From Altererythrobacter ishigakiensis (lineage in GTDB: Bacteria; Pseudomonadota; Alphaproteobacteria; Sphingomonadales; Sphingomonadaceae), in NCBI RefSeq assembly GCF_001663155.1, contig NZ_CP015963.1:682001-746000 (forward strand): DNA of 64,000 nt, written 5' to 3'. A model generated the notes under the pieces. It did not search any database. It was given only the letters and a program-made list of their open reading frames with translations, and was not told the origin of the DNA. The position numbers and the translations under genes were made by a program. This document shows positions 27,914-35,723 of the stretch, in pieces; within the stretch, counting starts at the first letter, position 1, and every line of letters begins with the position of its first letter.

Positions 27914-28519
27914 TTGAATAACAATCGCAACAATCGTCGCCGCGGTCGCGGCAACCGCAATCAGGGCGGCAAGAATAGCGCTAATCGGATTGATAGCCGG
28001 GCGCGGGGTAATGCACCGCAGCTTCTCGACAAGTACAAGAAGCTGGCACAGGATGCACAGCACAATGGTGACCGGGTGCAGATGGAATATTATCTGCAAT
28101 TCGCTGACCACTATTTCCGGGTGATCGCCGACAACAAGGCGCGTCAGGAAGAAGCCAAGGCAAAACGTCAGGAAGAGCGCGGCCAATCCGGCGACGATAA
28201 TGACGATGATGACGATGGCGATGATCGCGGCAAACGCAACAATCGCCGCTCGCGTGGTGGCCGTGATGACGGTCCCAGTGAAGGCAGGCGCGGCCATGAA
28301 GGTGAGAGCTCCGATCAGCCTGACGATGCGAACGAGAAGAAACAGCGTCGACCGCGTCGCAAGCCTCGCGAAGAAGCCAATGGCAGCTCTGACGGCGAAA
28401 TCGATGCCGCCGTTTTGCCACCGGCAATCGCTGCGTCGGATGATGATAGTGACGAATCGCCCAAACCGCGCCGCAGACGCCGGACCTCACCAGAAGACAG
28501 TGAACAGGTTGCCGGTTAA
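27914..28519 (+). CDS. DUF4167 domain protein, predicted RNA-associated
   Basis: A 201-residue protein. The N-terminus is Asn/Arg/Gly-rich (MNNNRNNRRRGRGNRNQGG), then comes the conserved core RIDSRARGNAPQLLDKYKKL, followed by GDRVQMEYYLQFADHYFRVI, which defines the alphaproteobacterial DUF4167. The remainder is low-complexity, alternating acidic and Arg-rich runs. The start is a TTG with AGGA about nine bases upstream; the ATG at 27904 is out of frame and stops at once. The Arg/Gly/Asn composition suggests nucleic-acid binding, but no function is known to me. Confidence 0.85.
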   Translation: MNNNRNNRRRGRGNRNQGGKNSANRIDSRARGNAPQLLDKYKKLAQDAQHNGDRVQMEYYLQFADHYFRVIADNKARQEEAKAKRQEERGQSGDDNDDDDDGDDRGKRNNRRSRGGRDDGPSEGRRGHEGESSDQPDDANEKKQRRPRRKPREEANGSSDGEIDAAVLPPAIAASDDDSDESPKPRRRRRTSPEDSEQVAG

Positions 28520-28561
28520 TTCCGGCTAGCCGAAATCGTCAGGAAGGGGCAGCACCGGACC

Positions 28562-30154
28562 ATGACTGAGAAAGTCATCCGGCTGTGGGAAGCTCTCTTG
28601 GCTTGGCCGCGCCTGTTTGCCTTGCTGCTGGGCGTTGTCTCTGCGACCGCCTATCCGCCATTGGGACTATGGCCCCTGGGCCTGGCATGTTTGGTGGCGC
28701 TTACAATATTGCTACATAGATCGAATGGCTGGAAGCGGGCGACAGTGCTTGGCTGGTTATTCGGCTTCGCACACCTGACGGTGGCGAATAACTGGATCGC
28801 GACAGCCTTCACCTATCAGTCTGACATGCCCCAGTTTCTTGGTTGGCTGGCGGTGCCGCTGCTGTGCCTGTACCTCGCGGTCTATCCTGCGCTGGCGGCG
28901 CTCGCGGCGCATATGATCGCGCGCAACGGCACCGTTTGGATCAATTCGCTGGCTCTTTCCGGGGCGTGGATCGTCACCGAATGGCTGCGCAGCTGGGTGT
29001 TCACCGGATATCCGTGGCCCCCGCTTGGGATGATGTTGCTGGGCGATTTTGACAGCCCGGGCTTGGCGCTATTGCTTCCCTGGATTGGAACTTATGCGCT
29101 TTCCGGCCTTGCGATTGCATTAGCTGGAATTTTGGCTGGTCTTCTGATCGCACGGAAGTGGTGGCAAGCTGGTTTCTTGTCGACGCTTGTTGCCGCGGCG
29201 ATGCTATGGCCAGCAGCACCATATTTCGACAACGAAGGCTCCACCCCATTCGTTTTGGTCCAACCACTTATTCCACAGGACGAGCGCGAAGATCCGACGA
29301 AATTTGAGGAACAGTTCGAGCGTCTGGCAGAGTTGACCATGCCGGGCCGCGATGGACCTCGCCTCGTGCTTTGGCCCGAAGCTGCGATCCCAGACTATCT
29401 AGAAGATGGCTACCCCGACCGTTACTATCGCGCGCGAACTGCCGGACGCGACCCAGGGTTTGCGCGGGCTAGGATCGGTGCACTGATCGGTGAGCAGTCG
29501 ATCCTACTGTCCGGTCTCGTCCATTTGGACATAGGGCAGTCAGATGGCCGGATTCGTGCAGTCAGCGCGCGCAATGCGGTGAGCGCAATTGACGGGCGCG
29601 GTGATATATTTGCGGATTACTCGAAAGCGCATCTGGTGCCCTATGGAGAGTACTTGCCGATGCGCACGATTCTCGAGCCGCTTGGCCTTTCGCGACTCGT
29701 TGCCGGGGCAATCGACTACGTCCCAGGGCCTGGTCCGCAAACGCTGGAACTGCGGCGTTTCGGCAGGGCCGGAATTCAAATCTGTTATGAGATTGTCTTC
29801 TCAGGCCAAGTGGTCGACCGTGCCAACCGCCCGCAATTCATATTTAACCCGTCCAATGACGGCTGGTTTGGAAAATGGGGGCCGCCGCAACACCTTGGCC
29901 ACGCAAGACTGCGGGCGATCGAAGAAGGACTGCCCGTGCTCCGATCCACGACAACCGGGATCAGCGCGGTGATCGATGCACATGGCATTGTGCGTGATCA
30001 TGTGCCGAGCAATGTTTCTGGCCGTATTGACGGTTACGTTCCGCAGGCCAGCGCGCCGACGCTCTTTGCACAACTGGGCAATTGGCTTCCTGTAAGCTGG
30101 GCTTGTCTGCTGCTCATCGCTTCTTTTGTTGCCATGCGGAGAGCGCGCGTTTAG
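28562..30154 (+). CDS. lnt: Apolipoprotein N-acyltransferase
   Basis: Inner-membrane enzyme that N-acylates the lipid-modified Cys of lipoproteins. The 530-residue product has several N-terminal transmembrane helices and a periplasmic nitrilase-like domain with the catalytic triad visible: Glu in LVLWPEAAIPDYL, Lys in DYSKAHLVPYGEYLP and Cys in GIQICYEIVF. A final transmembrane segment lies near the C-terminus. It probably serves the lipoproteins encoded in this window. metK follows 42 bases later. Confidence 0.94.
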   Translation: MTEKVIRLWEALLAWPRLFALLLGVVSATAYPPLGLWPLGLACLVALTILLHRSNGWKRATVLGWLFGFAHLTVANNWIATAFTYQSDMPQFLGWLAVPLLCLYLAVYPALAALAAHMIARNGTVWINSLALSGAWIVTEWLRSWVFTGYPWPPLGMMLLGDFDSPGLALLLPWIGTYALSGLAIALAGILAGLLIARKWWQAGFLSTLVAAAMLWPAAPYFDNEGSTPFVLVQPLIPQDEREDPTKFEEQFERLAELTMPGRDGPRLVLWPEAAIPDYLEDGYPDRYYRARTAGRDPGFARARIGALIGEQSILLSGLVHLDIGQSDGRIRAVSARNAVSAIDGRGDIFADYSKAHLVPYGEYLPMRTILEPLGLSRLVAGAIDYVPGPGPQTLELRRFGRAGIQICYEIVFSGQVVDRANRPQFIFNPSNDGWFGKWGPPQHLGHARLRAIEEGLPVLRSTTTGISAVIDAHGIVRDHVPSNVSGRIDGYVPQASAPTLFAQLGNWLPVSWACLLLIASFVAMRRARV

Positions 30155-30169
30155 GAGCATGCGCAACAC

Positions 30170-30195
30170 ATAAAGAACTCTTTATACCGAGGTAT
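30170..30195 (+). promoter_or_regulatory. Two overlapping inverted repeats just upstream of metK
   Basis: ATAAAG-AACT-CTTTAT (30170-30185) and ATACC-GA-GGTAT (30184-30195) share two bases, so the two hairpins could compete. The second includes the GAGG Shine-Dalgarno of metK, whose ATG is at 30197. The arms are short and the second loop is very tight, so this is a candidate translational control element only. I cannot match it to a known SAM riboswitch class. Confidence 0.35.
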
Positions 30196-30196
30196 C

Positions 30197-31438
30197 ATGC
30201 GCAGCGATTTTCTCTTCACCTCTGAAAGCGTTTCCGAAGGTCATCCGGACAAGGTTTCTGACCAGATTTCCGACGCTGTCGTTGATCTGATGCTTTCGAA
30301 GGACCCGGAAGCGCGCGTTGCATGTGAGACCATGACCACCACGCAACGCGTGATCCTGTCAGGCGAAATTCGCTGCGCCCCGATGTATGACGAGAATAAC
30401 GAGGATTGGGCAGTCAACGGCGGCTGGGCGCCCGGCGCGAAGGAAGAGATTGAGCAAGCCGTACGCAGCACTGTGCGCGATATCGGTTATGAGCAGGACG
30501 GCTTTCACTGGAAGACGCTGAGCTTCGAAAACCACTTGCACGGACAGTCTGCGCACATCGCTCAAGGCGTAGATGCCGGCGATGAAGGCTCGAACAAAGA
30601 TGAAGGCGCCGGCGATCAAGGCATCATGTTCGGCTTTGCCTGCGATGAAACGCCTGACTTGATGCCGGCGACACTCGACTACAGCCACAAGATCCTCGAA
30701 AAATTGGCTGAAGATCGCCATTCCGGCACGGCCCCTTTTCTAGAACCTGATGCCAAGAGCCAGGTCACTCTGCGCTACAAAGATGGCAAGCCTGTTGCCT
30801 GCACCGCCGTTGTGGTAAGCACGCAGCACGCAGAGGGATATGACGAAGGCGACAAGGAAGCCGAGCTCAAAGCCTATGTGAAGGGTGTGGTTGCAGACAT
30901 CCTGCCTGACGGTTTCCTCTCGGATGAAACGCAGTGGCACATTAACCCGACCGGTAGTTTCGTGATCGGCGGACCTGATGGCGACGCCGGCCTGACTGGC
31001 CGTAAGATCATCGTCGATACCTATGGCGGCGCGGCGCCGCACGGCGGTGGTGCCTTCAGTGGCAAAGACCCTACAAAGGTCGACCGTTCAGCCGCCTATA
31101 TCACCCGCTATCTGGCGAAAAACGTCGTCGCGGCTGGTCTTGCCAAACGCTGCACGATCCAGATCGCCTATGCGATTGGCGTTTCGGAGCCGCTGTCGCT
31201 CTATGTCGATACTCATGGTACCGGGACAGTCGGTGACGACCAGCTTGAGGCGGCCATTAAGTCGATCGGCAAGCTGGGCGGCCTGACCCCCCGCGCGATC
31301 CGCACGCATCTGGGACTTAACAAGCCAATCTATCGCAAGAGCGCGGCCTATGGCCACTTTGGCCGTACGCCAGAGGGTGATTTGTTCCCTTGGGAGCGGA
31401 CCGATCTGGTTGAAGATTTGAAGGCAGCGTTGGCTTAG
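30197..31438 (+). CDS. metK: S-adenosylmethionine synthetase
   Basis: Makes SAM from methionine and ATP. The 413-residue product has [20 protein letters not shown] at the start (ATP/Mg site), [36 protein letters not shown] (phosphate-binding Lys region) and the C-terminal YGHFGR. Its stop overlaps the stop of the convergent CoA-transferase gene by four bases. Confidence 0.97.
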   Translation: MRSDFLFTSESVSEGHPDKVSDQISDAVVDLMLSKDPEARVACETMTTTQRVILSGEIRCAPMYDENNEDWAVNGGWAPGAKEEIEQAVRSTVRDIGYEQDGFHWKTLSFENHLHGQSAHIAQGVDAGDEGSNKDEGAGDQGIMFGFACDETPDLMPATLDYSHKILEKLAEDRHSGTAPFLEPDAKSQVTLRYKDGKPVACTAVVVSTQHAEGYDEGDKEAELKAYVKGVVADILPDGFLSDETQWHINPTGSFVIGGPDGDAGLTGRKIIVDTYGGAAPHGGGAFSGKDPTKVDRSAAYITRYLAKNVVAAGLAKRCTIQIAYAIGVSEPLSLYVDTHGTGTVGDDQLEAAIKSIGKLGGLTPRAIRTHLGLNKPIYRKSAAYGHFGRTPEGDLFPWERTDLVEDLKAALA

Positions 31439-32586
31439 CCGTCTTCGCCCAGAATTGGCGATGGTCGGTCCAGTGCCAGCTCTGCACCGGAGAAATTGAA
31501 CGGGCTGCGCACACCGGGCATCCCGCCGAGGTCTACGCGCAACCCGCGCGCGGCGACTTGCGGGTCGGCAAACACTTCATCCAGATTGTTGATTGGCCCG
31601 GCAGGAACGCCTGCTGCGTGACACGCTTCAATCAAGTCTGACTTGCTCCATTGCGCACTTGCCTTGGCGATTTCCGCATCAAGAGCAGCGGCGTTCTCGA
31701 CCCGCAAACCATTGGTCACGAAGCGAGCGTCCTGCGTCAGCTCGTCACGCCCCATCAACGTCATCAGCTTGGCAAACAGCCGATCATTGGCAGGGGCCAG
31801 GATTACATGCCCGTCGCTGACCGGGAACACGCCATAGGGCGCAACTTGCGCATGCGCATTGCCCATGCGCGGCGGATTCTCCCCGGATGTGAGATAGTAG
31901 GTTGCTTGATTTGACAGCAGCGCGACCGAGCAATCAAGCAGCGACATATCGACTTGTTGCCCTTTGCCGGTGCGCTCGCGCATCAGCAGCGCTGCTTGAA
32001 TGGCATTGGCGGCCCAGACACCGGTTGACAGATCGGAGACGGAAATGCCCATTTTGACCGGCGCGCTATCCGGCTCTCCGGTCAGCGACATGAAGCCGCT
32101 CATACCCTGGATCACAAAGTCATATCCGGCCTCATGCGCGCGAGGGCCGTCGTGTCCAAAGCCGGTGATCGAGCAATAGACGAGGCGGGGGTTGTTTTCG
32201 GCAAGGCTGGCATAGTCGAGCGCGAACTTGTCGAGCGAGCCGGATTTGAAATTCTCAATCACGACATCGGCATCTGCGGCGAGCTGCTTCACCCTCGCCA
32301 GATCGTCTGGACGCTTGAAATCTGCGACGATCGAACGCTTGCCGCGATTGCACGCGTGGTAATAGGCCGCCTCACGATGGACTTTGCCATCCGGTCCCTC
32401 GCGCTCGACCCAGGGCGGTCCCCATAGCCGCGTTCCATCGCCTTCCGGGCTTTCCACCTTGATGACGTCCGCCCCAAGATCAGCCAGAATCTGCCCAGCA
32501 AATGGGCCGGCCAGCACGCGCGCGAGCTCCAGCACTTTCAGCCCTGCCAGCGGAGCGTTCGGATTACGAGGCCGGTCGAGCCACAC
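31435..32586 (-). CDS. Type III CoA-transferase (CaiB/BaiF family)
   Basis: A 383-residue enzyme that moves CoA between carboxylic acids. It shows the family start [30 protein letters not shown], and [18 protein letters not shown], where the Asp is the catalytic residue forming the acyl-CoA anhydride. The physiological acid is unknown. It is four bases downstream of scoB and therefore ends a four-gene operon containing two unrelated kinds of CoA-transferase. Confidence 0.9.
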   Translation of the reverse strand: MWLDRPRNPNAPLAGLKVLELARVLAGPFAGQILADLGADVIKVESPEGDGTRLWGPPWVEREGPDGKVHREAAYYHACNRGKRSIVADFKRPDDLARVKQLAADADVVIENFKSGSLDKFALDYASLAENNPRLVYCSITGFGHDGPRAHEAGYDFVIQGMSGFMSLTGEPDSAPVKMGISVSDLSTGVWAANAIQAALLMRERTGKGQQVDMSLLDCSVALLSNQATYYLTSGENPPRMGNAHAQVAPYGVFPVSDGHVILAPANDRLFAKLMTLMGRDELTQDARFVTNGLRVENAAALDAEIAKASAQWSKSDLIEACHAAGVPAGPINNLDEVFADPQVAARGLRVDLGGMPGVRSPFNFSGAELALDRPSPILGEDG

Positions 32587-32590
32587 AGTG

Positions 32591-33253
32591 CTATCCGCCT
32601 AAAGCGACTTCGTAACTTGCGGTGGTCAGCGCCGCCACATCCCCTTCGGTCACGCCCGGTGCCAGCTCGATCAGCCGGAATGGGCTGTCGTGATCCTTAC
32701 GGTGGAACACACCCAGATTGGTGATGATCATGTCGACCACATTGGTCCCTGTCAGCGGCAGTGTGCATTCAGGGATGAATTTGGGATCGCCCGCCTTGCT
32801 CGCTTGATCCATCACCACGATGATCTTCTTGACGCCCGCGACCAAGTCCATCGCGCCGCCCATGCCTTTGATCATCTTGCCCGGGATCATCCAGTTGGCG
32901 ATGTCGCCATTCTCGGCCACTTCCATAGCGCCAAGCACTGTCAGGTCGATGTGCCCCCCACGGATCATCGCAAAGCTGGTTGCGCTGTCGAAATAGGCGC
33001 TGTGGGGAAGTTCGCTGATCGTTTGCTTGCCCGCATTGATCAGGTCGGGATCGACTTCATCGTCGTAAGGAAATGGGCCAATGCCTAACATGCCGTTCTC
33101 GCTTTGCAGCGTCACATGCATGCCATCAGGTATGTGATTGGCGACCAGCGTCGGAATGCCGATGCCAAGGTTGACGTAATAGCCGTCTTCCAGCTCTTGC
33201 GCCGCACGTGCGGCCATCTGGTTGCGGTCCCAACCTTTTGCTTCAGTGGTCAT
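32591..33253 (-). CDS. scoB: 3-Oxoacid CoA-transferase subunit B
   Basis: Beta subunit of a succinyl-CoA:3-ketoacid-type CoA-transferase; 220 residues. The catalytic Glu is in LQSENGMLGIGPFP, and IKGMGGAMDLVAGVKK plus YVNLGIGIPTLVANHIP are family signatures. Together with scoA it would activate acetoacetate or a related 3-oxoacid. The start overlaps by one base the stop of an NTF2-like gene inserted between the two subunit genes. Confidence 0.92.
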   Translation of the reverse strand: MTTEAKGWDRNQMAARAAQELEDGYYVNLGIGIPTLVANHIPDGMHVTLQSENGMLGIGPFPYDDEVDPDLINAGKQTISELPHSAYFDSATSFAMIRGGHIDLTVLGAMEVAENGDIANWMIPGKMIKGMGGAMDLVAGVKKIIVVMDQASKAGDPKFIPECTLPLTGTNVVDMIITNLGVFHRKDHDSPFRLIELAPGVTEGDVAALTTASYEVALGG

Positions 33254-33795
33254 CAGTTGGCCTCCTTCGCCGCAAGATCGGCCGGCACAGGCAATTCGTC
33301 ATTGGCCGCTTGCCATAGGATCGAGAAGACTTTCCAGCCATCCTCGGTCTTGACCAGTTGGAAGCTGTTGATGCCCGTGACGAACACTGGGCCATCGGCA
33401 CTGCCGGTACGTCCTTCGTATGCGGACCAGACCTGTGCCAGATTACCAAAAATCTCGATCCGGTTGCCGGTTTCGATTTCGAAGAAGCCCTGCTCAAGCA
33501 GAAAAGGTTCGGATCGCTCAATATAGCCGTCAATGTCATGAGAGCGATGACCATTGGGTCCGATTGGAGTCAGCCGTGCGTCTTCAGTCATGAGGCTGCG
33601 CATGCGATCCCAGTCCCGCGGCGCACCGACTTGGCCGGAGATCACATCATAGATGCCTTCAATGGCCGCCTGAACGGCCGCTTCTTCAGCAATCACGCCA
33701 TCCTTGGCCATAGCTTCGGTTCCTTCATGATGATGGGCGTACGCCGCGCAAGCCGGAGCGACGGCAAGCGAAATTGCCAGAGAAAGTTTCCTCAT
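33253..33795 (-). CDS. Exported SnoaL/NTF2-like protein, encoded between scoA and scoB
   Basis: A 180-residue protein with a probable signal peptide (MRKLSLAISLAVAPACAAYA) followed by HHHEG. The body looks like an NTF2-like cone: helix AAVQAAIEGIYDVISG, DWDRMRSLMTEDARLTPIG, then FFEIETGNRIEIFGNLAQVWSAYEGR and FQLVKTEDGWKVFSILWQ. No catalytic residues can be assigned. It overlaps scoA by four bases and scoB by one, so it is translated from the same message, yet appears to be exported while CoA-transferases are cytoplasmic. Confidence 0.78.
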   Translation of the reverse strand: MRKLSLAISLAVAPACAAYAHHHEGTEAMAKDGVIAEEAAVQAAIEGIYDVISGQVGAPRDWDRMRSLMTEDARLTPIGPNGHRSHDIDGYIERSEPFLLEQGFFEIETGNRIEIFGNLAQVWSAYEGRTGSADGPVFVTGINSFQLVKTEDGWKVFSILWQAANDELPVPADLAAKEAN

Positions 33796-34499
33796 GCGCT
33801 TGCCCTTTCACGAACAGTGCGGAACTCGATCTTCTTGTCATAGGGCGCGCCCACGATCATTCGGTTCACGAACACCCCGGGTAAGTGGATGCAATCAGGG
33901 TCAAGCTCTCCAACGGGCACGATCTCTTCGACTTCAGCGATGCAAATCTTGCCGCAGGTTGCCGCCGGCTGGTTGAAATTGCGCGCAGTCTTGCGGAACA
34001 TCAGATTGCCAGTCTCGTCGGCTTTCCATGCTTTCACAATCGACAGATCGGCGAAGATTCCACGCTCAAGGATATAGGTTTCGCCGTCAAAATCCTTGTG
34101 CTCCTTGCCTTCAGCAACCTGAGTGCCGACGCCAGTTTTGGTGTAGAAGCCTGGAATACCAGCGCCGCCTGCGCGCATGCGCTCAGCCAGCGTGCCTTGC
34201 GGGCAAAATTCAACCTCCAGCTCGCCGGACAGGAACTGCCGTTCGAACTCCTTGTTCTCGCCAACGTAAGAGCTGATCATCTTGGCAACTTGCTTCGTGC
34301 GGAGCAGCTTGCCGATGCCTTCATTGTCGATTCCGGCATTGTTGCTGGCAAAGGTCAGGCCGGTGACGCCGCTATCGCGGATCGCATCAAGCAGTCTTTC
34401 AGGAATTCCGCAGAGGCCAAAGCCGCCGCTAGCAATCAGCATATTATCGCGCAGCACACCTTCAAGGGCAGCGGCGGCATTTGGGTAAAGCTTTTGCAT
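33792..34499 (-). CDS. scoA: 3-Oxoacid CoA-transferase subunit A
   Basis: Alpha subunit, 235 residues. It has the CoA-transferase I signatures MLIASGGFGLCGIPERLL, TFASNNAGIDNEGIGKLL and LAERMRAGGAGIPGFYTKTG. The ATG at 34499 has GAGGAG directly upstream with ideal spacing, so the longer open frame to 34568 is not used. It is the first gene of the operon scoA - NTF2-like - scoB - type III CoA-transferase. Confidence 0.92.
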   Translation of the reverse strand: MQKLYPNAAAALEGVLRDNMLIASGGFGLCGIPERLLDAIRDSGVTGLTFASNNAGIDNEGIGKLLRTKQVAKMISSYVGENKEFERQFLSGELEVEFCPQGTLAERMRAGGAGIPGFYTKTGVGTQVAEGKEHKDFDGETYILERGIFADLSIVKAWKADETGNLMFRKTARNFNQPAATCGKICIAEVEEIVPVGELDPDCIHLPGVFVNRMIVGAPYDKKIEFRTVRERASA

Positions 34500-34706
34500 A
34501 AGCTCCTCAGGAATAGTGGAGACCCGTTTATGGCGCTGGCGCATAGCGGTTCGCTGCAAGGCTGTCATCCGCTGTATGCATCAAGCCGAGGGCAAATTAC
34601 GGCGTGTTGGTCGAAAGGACAGTGCGATTAGTCGGTCACGCGTTGCGTCATGCGCAAGACTGATCGCATGTGTAGTTTGCGGTCGAATTCTTGGAGGGCG
34701 GAATAC

Positions 34707-35447
34707 ATGAGAGAATTGCTTACCGGTCTAAGCGCATTGGCAATGCTAGCTTCAAGTCCGGCCCATGCCGACAGAGTTGAGGATGCGATAGAATCGCAGG
34801 ATCGCACGGATGCGGACAGAGCCTTGGACGAAGGCCGAATGCCTGCTGAAGTGCTGCATTTCGCGGACATTCAAGATGGCGAAACGGTTGCCGACTTCAT
34901 GGCTGGTGGCGGGTACTATACCGCGATGATCGCTGACCTGGTGGGGCCTGAAGGAACCGTCTATGCGCTCAACCCAGCCACTTTTCACAATGAGGAAGAA
35001 TGGACCGCGCGGACCGCGAGCCACTCAAACATTCGCCCGATTGCGACCGGCAATCGCGCCCTGGTGCTTCCGCCAGACAGTGTGAACACAATGTTCTCAC
35101 ATCTCACTTTTCATGACATCTATTGGAAGTCTGAGCGCTTCCAGATGGAACGGATCGACGAAGGCGCGATGTTGGCAAACTGGTTCGCTGCTCTCAAACC
35201 GGGCGGACAGGTGATCATTGTCGACCATGTCGGTCCGAGTGGCGATACGCGCGAAGTCGTTGACGCCTACCACCGGATCAATCCGGCGGCAGTGATCGCG
35301 GATATGGAGGCGGCGGGATTTGTCCTGGCTGGTCAGTCTGACATGCTGCGACGCAGCGATGACAATCCGACAATCAGCGTTTTCGATGCAAGTGTGCGCG
35401 GCAAAACCGATCGCTTTGTCATGAAATTTCACAAGTCAGTAAAGTAG
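34707..35447 (+). CDS. Exported class I methyltransferase-like protein
   Basis: A 246-residue protein with a signal peptide (MRELLTGLSALAMLASSPAHA) and then a Rossmann-type methyltransferase body: GETVADFMAGGGYYTAMIADL as the SAM loop, PEGTVYALNP, and WFAALKPGGQVIIVDHVGP. Export of a SAM-dependent enzyme is odd because SAM is cytoplasmic. Such predicted periplasmic methyltransferase-like proteins occur in several sphingomonads as far as I recall; activity is unproven. The ATG follows GGAGGG by about eight bases. The spacing before the next gene includes a hairpin-rich segment. Confidence 0.78.
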   Translation: MRELLTGLSALAMLASSPAHADRVEDAIESQDRTDADRALDEGRMPAEVLHFADIQDGETVADFMAGGGYYTAMIADLVGPEGTVYALNPATFHNEEEWTARTASHSNIRPIATGNRALVLPPDSVNTMFSHLTFHDIYWKSERFQMERIDEGAMLANWFAALKPGGQVIIVDHVGPSGDTREVVDAYHRINPAAVIADMEAAGFVLAGQSDMLRRSDDNPTISVFDASVRGKTDRFVMKFHKSVK

Positions 35448-35458
35448 TTAAGAGACAC

Positions 35459-35540
35459 TTGTTGCATGTTACGCAACAAATCATGTTCTTTTCGCACTTG
35501 CGAAAAGTCATGCTGCAGTGCACATAAAGCGGGCCTTTAT
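35459..35540 (+). repeat. Three consecutive inverted repeats (possible structured RNA)
   Basis: Three stems in 82 bases: TTGTTGC/GCAACAA (35459-35479, 7 bp, loop 7), CTTTTCGC/GCGAAAAG (35488-35507, perfect 8 bp, loop 4), and ATAAAG/CTTTAT (35524-35540, 6 bp, loop 5). They lie between the methyltransferase-like gene and a terminator. They could be part of a 3' UTR or of a small RNA of about 140 bases. No open frame of note covers them. Confidence 0.5.
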
Positions 35541-35566
35541 AGGCATCCTCTCCCAAAAACTTTTCC

Positions 35567-35595
35567 AGCCCGGCCATTTTGGTCGGGCTTTTTTC
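35567..35595 (+). terminator. Intrinsic terminator upstream of the Cdc48-like gene
   Basis: AGCCCGGCC pairs with GGTCGGGCT (one G-U pair) across a 5-base loop, followed by six T residues. It ends transcription that comes from the methyltransferase-like gene or from a separate small RNA, and means the Cdc48-like gene needs its own promoter within the next 130 bases. Confidence 0.88.
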
Positions 35596-35723
35596 TTGCC
35601 TCCTACCCTCGCGCAAAGGGGGATGCTTGGCTCGCGAAAGCATAGATTGATTGCGATTGGCTGCAGAGCTTCCTAGCTTGGTTGTACCAACAGCTGAGCA
35701 AGCGAAGAAGAAGAGAGCGCCAC

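Noticed and set aside
30155-30196. A known SAM riboswitch before metK
   Set aside because: The segment is only 42 bases and I cannot match the SAM-I, SAM-II or SAM/SAH consensus; recorded only as inverted repeats.
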